Below, one piece after another: positions 11,874-18,498 of a stretch of 64,000 nucleotides of DNA (the first letter of the stretch is position 1; every line of letters begins with the position of its first letter). Where the stretch lies: the NCBI RefSeq assembly GCF_000364445.2, contig NZ_CP043538.1, forward strand, positions 338,501 through 402,500, given 5' to 3'. This DNA comes from Methylobacterium mesophilicum SR1.6/6. GTDB lineage: Bacteria; Pseudomonadota; Alphaproteobacteria; Rhizobiales; Beijerinckiaceae. Below the pieces are notes generated by a model. That model was not told the origin of the DNA, ran no database searches, and saw only the letters and a program-made list of their open reading frames with translations. A program made the position numbers and the translations under genes.

Positions 11874-12962
11874 ATGGGCATCGAGGAGAAGATCGCCGGG
11901 ATCCACGATCCGGACCTGCGGGCCGAGGTCGAGGCGGCGCGCGGCGGCTTCCTGTTCGCCCAGATCGTCGAGCACGTCCTGCACCGCCAGCGCGAGCGGG
12001 ACGCGCAGGCGGCGGTCCTGGGCGAGGAGGAGGTCCGCCGCGCCGGGCTCTCCCGCGACCAGCGCCGCCGCGACGCGGTCCGGCTGGTGATCGAGAGCGA
12101 GCCGGCGCTGCCGTCGAGCCTGCAGCACATCCACTCGGTGCTGGCGCTGTGCGGCCTGCCCTACCGCGATCCCGGCCCGGTGCGCGAGTTCTCCCGCACC
12201 TACGGGCGCAACTCGCTCAACCTCATCGCCGGCCGGATCAAGGACCCCGCGACCGGCGCCTTCACGCCCCAGGGCCTGCCCTACGGGCCGAAGGCCCGGC
12301 TGGTCCTGCTCCACCTCTGCACCGAGGCGGTGCGCCAGCGCAGCCCCACCGTGAAGGTCGCCGAGACCCTGTCGGGCTTCATGCGCGAGATGGGCTTCGC
12401 GGTCACGGGCGGCGAGCGCGGCACCATCCGCCAGTTCAAGGAGCAGCTGAACCGGCTCGCCGCCTGCTCCATGCAGATCGGCCTGTGGGACGGGCGCGAC
12501 AGCGCCACCACCCTCAACGTCCCGCCGTTCCGCAGCCTCGAACTGTGGCGCCCCCGGGCCGGGGAGGGCGACGACGAGGCCGGGCGCACCGTGCGCTTCG
12601 ATCCGGACTTCTACGAGACCCTGATCCGCCACGCCCTGCCGGTGGACGTCCGGGCGGCCCGGGCCTTCTCGGGCTCGGCGCGCAAGCTCGACCTGCTGTT
12701 CTGGACCGGCTACCGGCTGCGGTCGCTCCAGCGCCCGCTGCGCCTGACCTGGGCCAACCTGCACGCGCAGTTCGGGGCCGAGAACGCATCGATCCGCAGC
12801 TTCCGGCAGGCGTTCAAGGCGGATCTGGCGCATCTGCGCGAGGTCTTTCCGCGGCTGCCCCTGGTGCTCGACGACGGCGGCCTGACCCTGCACCCGGCCG
12901 ATCCGGGGACGCTGCTGGTGCCGCCGCGCCCGGCCGCTAAGGGAACGCGGGCCCGCCGCTAG
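11874..12962 (+). CDS. repA: RepA-family plasmid-type replication initiator
   Basis: A 362-residue protein of the plasmid RepA_C family, which binds iterons and opens the origin. The diagnostic middle region is LPYGPKARLVLLHLCTEAVR, followed by a winged-helix part with TLSGFMREMGF, TGGERGTIRQFKEQLNRL and CSMQIGLW. A C-terminal segment rich in Arg and Leu follows (LDLLFWTGYRL, LRLTWANLHAQFG). The ATG at 11874 has GAGGG just upstream; the frame stays open about 39 codons further upstream. Iterons and a DnaA box lie directly upstream, and a long perfect inverted repeat lies downstream. It is odd beside rlmB and uvrA: either the replicon is a large chromid or a plasmid replicon became part of the chromosome. 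Confidence 0.85.
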   Translation: MGIEEKIAGIHDPDLRAEVEAARGGFLFAQIVEHVLHRQRERDAQAAVLGEEEVRRAGLSRDQRRRDAVRLVIESEPALPSSLQHIHSVLALCGLPYRDPGPVREFSRTYGRNSLNLIAGRIKDPATGAFTPQGLPYGPKARLVLLHLCTEAVRQRSPTVKVAETLSGFMREMGFAVTGGERGTIRQFKEQLNRLAACSMQIGLWDGRDSATTLNVPPFRSLELWRPRAGEGDDEAGRTVRFDPDFYETLIRHALPVDVRAARAFSGSARKLDLLFWTGYRLRSLQRPLRLTWANLHAQFGAENASIRSFRQAFKADLAHLREVFPRLPLVLDDGGLTLHPADPGTLLVPPRPAAKGTRARR

Positions 12963-12978
12963 GGAACATGGAATATTC

Positions 12979-13023
12979 CAGGGCCTGAGGGAAGATGCCG
13001 CCGGCATCTTCCCTCAGGCCCTG
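12979..13023. terminator. Perfect 22-bp inverted repeat after repA
   Basis: Two exactly complementary 22-nt arms (12979-13000 and 13002-13023) flank a single base. The left arm begins CAGGGCCTGAGGG. There is no T-run after it. It could be a strong RNA hairpin ending the repA message, or a DNA site used in replication or segregation. Such perfection is not seen in the nearby repeat families. Confidence 0.75.
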
Positions 13024-13036
13024 AAAGCGGCTACCC

Positions 13037-13058
13037 ATTCCCTTTGTACGGAGGGAAT
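13037..13058 (+). promoter_or_regulatory. Hairpin covering the ribosome-binding site of the downstream gene
   Basis: ATTCCCT (13037-13043) and AGGGAAT (13052-13058) can pair around an 8-nt loop. The right arm holds the GGAGGG ribosome-binding site of the GTG start at 13064, so folding would hide it. The same words (AGGGAAC, GGAATATTCC) recur at 12961-12979. Confidence 0.45.
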
Positions 13059-13063
13059 ATCGC

Positions 13064-13789
13064 GTGGGCCTGTCGGAAGCCGAGATCGAGGCGCGCCTCG
13101 CCCTCCTGCGGGGGCGGCGCGAGGCCCTCGACCGGGAGATCGCCGATCTCGTGCTCTACCTCGAACTCGGGCGCCGTCTCGCCGGCACCGGGACCGATGC
13201 CGGCGAGACGGAGACGCGCCCGGAGACGCGCCCGGAGACTCGCCTGAAGATCGCCCCGGGCGCGTCCCGCGATCCGCGACCACGGGGTCCGGACGGGCCG
13301 CCTGCCGGGTGGGGCGACCCACCGCCCGACGTCGTCTCGTCGCCGCGCCGGGTCCCCGCGGCCCCGGCCCGGCCGCGGGCCGAGCTCCGCTCCGCGCCGC
13401 AAGTCGAGGACGCTGCCGAAGACGCTGCAGAAGACACTGCAGAAGTCGCTGCAGAAAGACCTCGCGACGGGTCTGCCGAAGGGACCGGAAGGGCCGAAGG
13501 ATCCGGGGCGCTGGGCGCGATCCCGCCGGCCATTCCCTTCGCGGAGGACGCGGCCGGCGCCCGCCGCTACGGCCGCGCCCTGGTGGGGGCCGCCTGCGCG
13601 GCGCTCGCGGAGGCGGGCCGGCCCCTGCACGCGGCCGAGATCCTGGCGGTGCTCGCCGGCCGGGGCTTCACCGTGCCGGGCCGGGATCCCGTGGCCGCCC
13701 TCAACACCCGCCTGTGGAAGCGGGCCGGCCCCGACGGGCCCCTGCGCCGCGTCGGCGAGGCGACCTACGCGCTCGCGCCGCCGGCCTGA
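13064..13789 (+). CDS. Coiled-coil / winged-helix protein next to repA, unknown function
   Basis: About 241 residues from a GTG start with GGAGGG upstream. An N-terminal helical segment is likely a coiled coil (LSEAEIEARLALLRGRREAL). The middle is long, disordered and Pro/Arg/Ala-rich, and contains a four-fold EDAAEDAAEDTAEVAA repeat encoded by 12-bp units of the type GACGCTGCAGAA. The C-terminal domain of about 70 residues (PLHAAEILAVLAGRGFTV, then NTRLWKRAG and GEATYALAP) resembles a HARE-HTH-type winged helix. It probably binds DNA. Its place behind repA suggests a replication or copy-control partner. Function is inferred only. Confidence 0.75.
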   Translation: MGLSEAEIEARLALLRGRREALDREIADLVLYLELGRRLAGTGTDAGETETRPETRPETRLKIAPGASRDPRPRGPDGPPAGWGDPPPDVVSSPRRVPAAPARPRAELRSAPQVEDAAEDAAEDTAEVAAERPRDGSAEGTGRAEGSGALGAIPPAIPFAEDAAGARRYGRALVGAACAALAEAGRPLHAAEILAVLAGRGFTVPGRDPVAALNTRLWKRAGPDGPLRRVGEATYALAPPA

Positions 13790-14017
13790 GCGGACCCGTC
13801 ACGAAAGCGTGACGGCGCCCGGGCCCGCGCCTCCTCCATTTCGGGGTCGTCGCGGGCCGCGAAACCTGCATCCTGACGGCGGCGCGGTCCCGGGCGAACG
13901 AGGGCGCGGCGGCAGAGGGCATGACGGCATGGGGCGCGACGGGACGAGGCGCGACGGGATGGTCGAGACGGGTGCGGACCGGGCGGGTTCCGGTGACCGG
14001 ATCCCGGCGCGGGCCCG

Positions 14018-14236
14018 ATGACGGCCGTCCTCGCCGCGCCGGCGGCCCAGGCCCTGGCCTTCGTGCTGGGCTGCGCGGTGATCCACGCCGCGCGGGCGCA
14101 TGCGGAGATGGTCACGCGCCTGCTCGCCGCGACCGCCGTCGCGGCGGCCGTGCTGGTCCTGCTCGTGGCCTCCCTCGACTCCGCGCCGGGCGCGGACGAG
14201 ATCTTCGACGAGGTCTCGGTCTACGCGGCGTCCTGA
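14018..14236 (+). CDS. Small hypothetical membrane protein
   Basis: 72 residues with two hydrophobic segments (AQALAFVLGCAVIHAA and LLAATAVAAAVLVLLVASL) and an acidic tail (APGADEIFDEVSVYAAS). No family is recognised and the ribosome site is weak. It is convergent with the next secreted-protein gene. The preceding 220 bp contain low-complexity GACGGGA/GGCATGG-type sequence and no gene. Confidence 0.45.
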   Translation: MTAVLAAPAAQALAFVLGCAVIHAARAHAEMVTRLLAATAVAAAVLVLLVASLDSAPGADEIFDEVSVYAAS

Positions 14237-14255
14237 GGGGAGGGGCGCGGCCGGC

Positions 14256-14609
14256 TCAATTGATCAGGCAGAAGCCCGCCCCGGTTCCGACCCGGCGCTC
14301 CTGCGCGCACCAGGGCCGCGGCCCGCCGGAGGGCCCCTTCAGGGCGGCGACGGTCCGGGCCGCGGCGGGATCGGAACCGCGCAGGGCGGGGCCGGCGACC
14401 TCCGCGCGCTCCCCGTCCGGGCCGCGCACCCCGACGGCGCCGCTGGGCACGGTGGTGGGTGCGGTGCTGGACGTCTGCTCCGGCTCGTTCACCGGGACCG
14501 GCTGCGCGCGGTCGGGCGGATTCAAGGGCGCCAGTCCGGGCCCGTCCTGCGCGATGGCAGTTCCGCACAGGATCAGGCAGGCGGCCGGAAGCGCGAGGAC
14601 CTTGAGCAT
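14256..14609 (-). CDS. Hypothetical secreted protein
   Basis: 117 residues with a clear signal peptide (MLKVLALPAACLILCGTAIA, cleavage about after residue 20). The mature part is Pro/Thr/Gly-rich and ends CAQERRVGTGAGFCLIN, where two Cys could form a disulfide. A GGAG ribosome site precedes the ATG at 14609. No family is recognised. An AT-rich island with palindromes (14692-14770) lies upstream and may hold its promoter. Confidence 0.65.
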   Translation of the reverse strand: MLKVLALPAACLILCGTAIAQDGPGLAPLNPPDRAQPVPVNEPEQTSSTAPTTVPSGAVGVRGPDGERAEVAGPALRGSDPAAARTVAALKGPSGGPRPWCAQERRVGTGAGFCLIN

Positions 14610-14691
14610 CGGGGAAGCTCCGTGTCGAGAACGATTCCGCCGACCGATCGCTCGGACCGGCCGTCTCCTCCAGTGTGACAGCCGGCCGTTA

Positions 14692-14770
14692 AGGGCGCAC
14701 AAACATTCAGGATTAATATTTTCCGAAGATAGCCGATAATCGGATGATGATGTGATGAGATTTAAATCTA
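14692..14770. promoter_or_regulatory. AT-rich island with palindromes, probable promoter/operator
   Basis: It contains AGATTTAAATCT (14758-14769), a perfect 12-bp palindrome, and CCGAT-A-ATCGG (14733-14743). It is strikingly AT-rich for this genome and lies about 80-160 bp upstream of the secreted-protein start at 14609. The rest of the gap to 15290 holds repeat family C and nothing gene-like. Confidence 0.4.
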
Positions 14771-15002
14771 TCTCACCATCCGGATCTCGACGCGCATCTC
14801 CGGAAGGATTCCGGTTCAGCCGGGGCAGGCCATCCGGGCCGCGTCGCGCGCGGCCGGCCCGGTGCCGGCGGGCTCACGACTTCGGTGCGACGGCCAATCG
14901 TCCCACGCCGACAGCGCTGGAGCGCTCTCCGCCGCGGTGGATTCCGGTTCGGTGCGGGACACGATAGACCCGCCGGGTCGGTGTTCTGCTCAAGTCCATC
15001 CT

Positions 15003-15114
15003 GCCCCCTCATCCCGAGGTGCGGCGCAGCCGCCTCGAAGGAGGGCTCCGGGGATCGCGCGGCTGGCTGGAGGCCGCCTTCGAGGCCTGCGCTCCGGCAC
15101 CTCAGGATGAGGGG
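15003..15114. repeat. Dispersed repeat family C, copy 1 (about 110 bp, palindromic ends)
   Basis: The ends are complementary: CCCCTCATCCCGAGGTGC on the left, GCACCTCAGGATGAGGGG on the right. An internal CGCGCGGCTGGCTGGAGG block is shared with the copy at 59880-59990, which is in the opposite orientation. Confidence 0.8.
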
Positions 15115-15289
15115 ACGCGTTGGACCGCCGACCCGGGGCGTCCCGGCCTTCGGCACCGTGTGCGACGCGACCGGGCACGGCTCGGAGCCGCCGGCGTGTG
15201 CCGGCGCGGGCCGGCATAAGCTGGCGGGGGCTGGCGGGGACGGCGCCCGCGGGTTTCCGCGTCCGGGCCCCGTCCCCGCCGCGGCGGCC

Positions 15290-16858
15290 CTACCGCTCCG
15301 GCGCCGCCACCGCGGCGGCGAGGCGGTCGTGGGGCACGCCGGACCCGCCGACCACCGCGACCCGGGTCCCGGCGGCGCTGCGCCGGCTCGCCCAGTCGCC
15401 GATCATCTCCAGGCAGGTGTGGTCGATGGCCGCGAGGTTGTCGGTGGCGAGGCGGACCTCGCCGCCCGTGGGGGTGCGCTCCAGCGCCGCCGTGAGGCTC
15501 GGCAGCTGCAGGAACGTCGCCGCCCCGGACAGGCGCAGCTCCGGCACGCCGGGCACCTCGCGGGCCGCGGCGTGCTCGATCCGCAGCCGGCCCTTGCGCA
15601 GGCTCGGCAGGGCCTGGAGGAGGCTGAGCGCCAGGCCGGTCAGCACGCCGGTGAGCAGGTCCACCGCCACGACGGTCGCCATCGTGGCGAGCCAGATCGC
15701 AGCCGTGAGCCAGCCGTAGCGGGCCCCCAGGTGCAGGGCGTGGGCGGGGCTCGCCAGCCGCCAGCCGGTGACCACCAGGATGCCGGCGAGGCTCGCGGTC
15801 GGCACCAGGGCCAGCAGCCAGGGGAGGGCGACCAGGAAGGCCAGGATCCAGGTCCCGTGCATCACCGTGGCGGCCCGGCTCACCGCGCCGGCCTGGACGT
15901 TGGCCGAGGAGCGCACGATCACCCCGGTCATCGGCAGGGCGCCGAGGAGCCCGCAGATCAGGTTGCCGACGCCCTGCGCGCCGAGCTCCCGGTCGAAGCG
16001 GGTGCGCGGGCCGTCGTGCATGCGGTCGACCGCCGCCGCCGAGAGCAGGCTCTCGGCGCTGGCGATCACCGCGATGACGAGGGCCATGATCAGGATCTCG
16101 GCCTCGGCGAGCCGCGCCCAGGCCGCCGCGTCCGGCAGGGCGAGGCCGGAGAGGATCGCCTCCGGCACCACCACGCGCTTGACCGCGAAGTCCCCGAGCC
16201 CGGCGACCAGGCTGCCCGCCAGGACGCCGACCAGCGCCCCGGGCAGGAGCCGCAGCCGGGCCGGGCGCAGGCGCTCCCAGGCGATCATGGCGGCGATGGT
16301 GAGCCCGCCCACCACGACGGCGCCGGTGCGGTCGCCGGCGCCGCTGACGAAGTTGAAGAACGCCGCCGGGATCGCCACGAGGTTGTCGAGGCCGCTCGCC
16401 CGGGGGAGGGCGTCGGTGAGGACGTGGATCTGGGCGAGCACGATCAGGATGCCGATGCCGGCGAGCATCCCGTGCACCACGGCCGGCGAGATCGCCCGGA
16501 ACCAGCCGCCGACCCGCAGGGCGCCCGCGGCGAGCTGGAGGAGGCCCGCCGCCACCAGGACGGGGCCGAGCGCGTCGAGCCCGTGCGCCTGCACGAAGCC
16601 GTACACGATCACCGCGAGGCCCGCCGCCGGTCCGCTGACCTGGAGCGGCGAGCCCGCGATGAGCCCGACGACGATGCCGCCGACGATGCCGGTGATCAGC
16701 CCGCGCTCGGGCGGCACGCCGGACGCGATGGCGATGCCCATGCACAGGGGCAGCGCCACGAGGAAGACCACCACGGAGGCGGGCAGGTCCCGGGCGAGGC
16801 GCGCGCGGACGGCTCCCCCCGGTGCGAGGGCGGCTGTCAGGCCGGAGGGGATGCGCAT
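15290..16858 (-). CDS. SulP-family anion permease, probable bicarbonate transporter
   Basis: A 522-residue inner-membrane SLC26/SulP protein with 10-14 hydrophobic segments (for example FLVALPLCMGIAIASGVPPE, the family's GLITGIVGGIVVGLIAGSPL, and SAESLLSAAAVDRMHD). A short cytoplasmic STAS-like C terminus contains ATDNLAAIDHTCLEMIGDWA. It starts 2 bp after the carbonic anhydrase stop, so the two are translated from one message. In this pairing SulP proteins usually move bicarbonate (BicA-like); sulfate remains possible. I infer a CO2/bicarbonate supply role. Confidence 0.9.
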   Translation of the reverse strand: MRIPSGLTAALAPGGAVRARLARDLPASVVVFLVALPLCMGIAIASGVPPERGLITGIVGGIVVGLIAGSPLQVSGPAAGLAVIVYGFVQAHGLDALGPVLVAAGLLQLAAGALRVGGWFRAISPAVVHGMLAGIGILIVLAQIHVLTDALPRASGLDNLVAIPAAFFNFVSGAGDRTGAVVVGGLTIAAMIAWERLRPARLRLLPGALVGVLAGSLVAGLGDFAVKRVVVPEAILSGLALPDAAAWARLAEAEILIMALVIAVIASAESLLSAAAVDRMHDGPRTRFDRELGAQGVGNLICGLLGALPMTGVIVRSSANVQAGAVSRAATVMHGTWILAFLVALPWLLALVPTASLAGILVVTGWRLASPAHALHLGARYGWLTAAIWLATMATVVAVDLLTGVLTGLALSLLQALPSLRKGRLRIEHAAAREVPGVPELRLSGAATFLQLPSLTAALERTPTGGEVRLATDNLAAIDHTCLEMIGDWASRRSAAGTRVAVVGGSGVPHDRLAAAVAAPER

Positions 16859-16860
16859 GG

Positions 16861-17538
16861 TCAGGCGGCCTGCAGGCGGCCAGCGGCGGCGGCGTCCTGC
16901 GCCACCGGGATGTCGGCCTCGCCGATCGGCCGGAAGCGACCGCTCGCGCCGTCATAGGCCAGGAGGGCGCCGGTCTCGATCTCGAAGAACCAGCCGTGCA
17001 GGCGCAGGGAGCCCTTGGCGAGGGCGGCGGCGACGCTCGGATGGGTGCGCAGGTTGGCGAGCTGGACCACCACGTTCTCCAGCGCCAGGGCGTGGTGGCG
17101 GGCCTGCGCGTCCATCCCCTCGGGATAGGCCTCGCAGACGATCCGCTCGGCGGCCTCGGCGTGGCGCAGCCAGGCCGCGACGCTGGGCATCCGCTTGAGC
17201 AGGTCCCGGTTCATCAGCCCCTTCATGGCCCCGCAATCGGAATGGCCGCAGACCACGATGTCGCGCACGCCCAGCGCCACCACGGCGTACTCGATCGCCG
17301 AGGAGACGCCGCCGATCACGTCGGAGGCCGGGGGCACGATGTTGCCGGCGTTGCGGCAGACGAACAGGTCGCCCGGCCCCGCCCGGGTGATGTGCTCGGG
17401 GGCGACGCGGGAATCCGCGCAGGCGATGATCAGCGCGCTCGGGTGCTGACCGTCGCGCACCAGCTGCTGGTACATCTGCCGCTGGCCGGGGAAGACGCTG
17501 CCCTGGAAGCTGGCGATGCCCTGGATGATGCTGTCCAT
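16861..17538 (-). CDS. can: Beta-class carbonic anhydrase
   Basis: A 225-residue cytoplasmic zinc enzyme that interconverts CO2 and bicarbonate. Zinc ligands and catalytic dyad are visible: Cys40, Asp42 and Arg44 in CADSRV, then His99 and Cys102 in GHSDCGAMKG. The C-terminal block (LHGWFFEIETGALLAYD) is typical of the family. It is the first gene of a two-gene operon with the SulP permease, which points to bicarbonate provision for carboxylation reactions. Symbol can is used for the plant-type beta class; cynT would be an equally valid label. Confidence 0.95.
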   Translation of the reverse strand: MDSIIQGIASFQGSVFPGQRQMYQQLVRDGQHPSALIIACADSRVAPEHITRAGPGDLFVCRNAGNIVPPASDVIGGVSSAIEYAVVALGVRDIVVCGHSDCGAMKGLMNRDLLKRMPSVAAWLRHAEAAERIVCEAYPEGMDAQARHHALALENVVVQLANLRTHPSVAAALAKGSLRLHGWFFEIETGALLAYDGASGRFRPIGEADIPVAQDAAAAGRLQAA

Positions 17539-17704
17539 GAAGGGTCCCTGGTGCTGGACGGAGTGGGGAGATCGGCCTGCGCCGCGGCGCGCCGCCGGCC
17601 CGTTCGCGGGGGCCGGCGGTGTCTCGGACGGCGTGTCCGTGTGATCGACCGGGCCCGAGGCCCGGGTGGGGGGCCGGAGGCTGCCGGGGGCCCCCGGCGC
17701 CGCC

Positions 17705-18043
17705 TCAGCGCGCGATCCGGCGGCGCTGCGCGGTCCCGGACGCCCAGTGGGGATCGACGAGGTTGCGGCGCGCGATCGCGGGTCCGGCCCGGTCGTGGAG
17801 CATCGGCGCCCCGAGGAGCTGCCCGGTCCCCAGGCGCTGCGAGTGGAGCGAGCGCGGGTCGTGATGGGGATCGTTCACGTAGGAGCTCATGTGGCCGCCG
17901 CCGGCGACCTGGCGGCTGCCGTCGCCGCCCTCGCCCGCCTGGGCGGAGATCGGCAGGACGAGGGCGCCGGCCAGGAGCCCCAGGGCAAGGCCGCGGGTGA
18001 AGCCGAAACGGGAGCCGGTCGGGAGGTGCCGTGGTGTGGTCAT
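17705..18043 (-). CDS. Hypothetical exported protein
   Basis: 112 residues from the ATG at 18043 (GAGGTAA upstream), with a signal peptide (GFTRGLALGLLAGALVLPISAQA). The mature part is His- and Arg-rich (DPHHDPRSLHSQRLG). No family is recognised. Upstream, 18110-18200 is AT-rich and probably holds the promoter. Confidence 0.65.
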   Translation of the reverse strand: MTTPRHLPTGSRFGFTRGLALGLLAGALVLPISAQAGEGGDGSRQVAGGGHMSSYVNDPHHDPRSLHSQRLGTGQLLGAPMLHDRAGPAIARRNLVDPHWASGTAQRRRIAR

Positions 18044-18498
18044 CGCGTTACCTCGCATGTTCGTCGTCTGGCCGAGGACACCGCATCCCGAGCCGATGAT
18101 CCGAACATAAGCGTCGTCTTTCGAAGAGTATGTGCGCTTCAGCACAGTAAAACGACAAAAATTTTAATCCTTTATCTTGGTATTACTTGGTGCGTGGACG
18201 CACACCATGGACACCGCACGCCGTCGACGACGGGATTAAAGCGGATTCGGCGCTGTCAGCGCGAAGGCCTGCTGCGACGCGGGTCCGTCATCATGGGGCA
18301 GGCGAAGGAATGGGAGGCGATACGGCGCCGTCCAGATCATGTGGCCGCGCGCGGAGACGGCGGCGCCGAGGCCGGCCACCGGACGGGTTCGGGCCGGAGG
18401 CCGGGGGCGGGTCGATCACAGCGTGGCTGCGGGCGGCTGCGGGCGGCCGCGGGCGGCCGCGGAGCCTGCCGGCCGGCCGCGGAGGCCCGTCGGATCCC

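Noticed and set aside
13380..13490. CRISPR-like repeats in the gene after repA
   Set aside because: The repeats are 12-bp, tandem without spacers, and encode an EDAA protein repeat.
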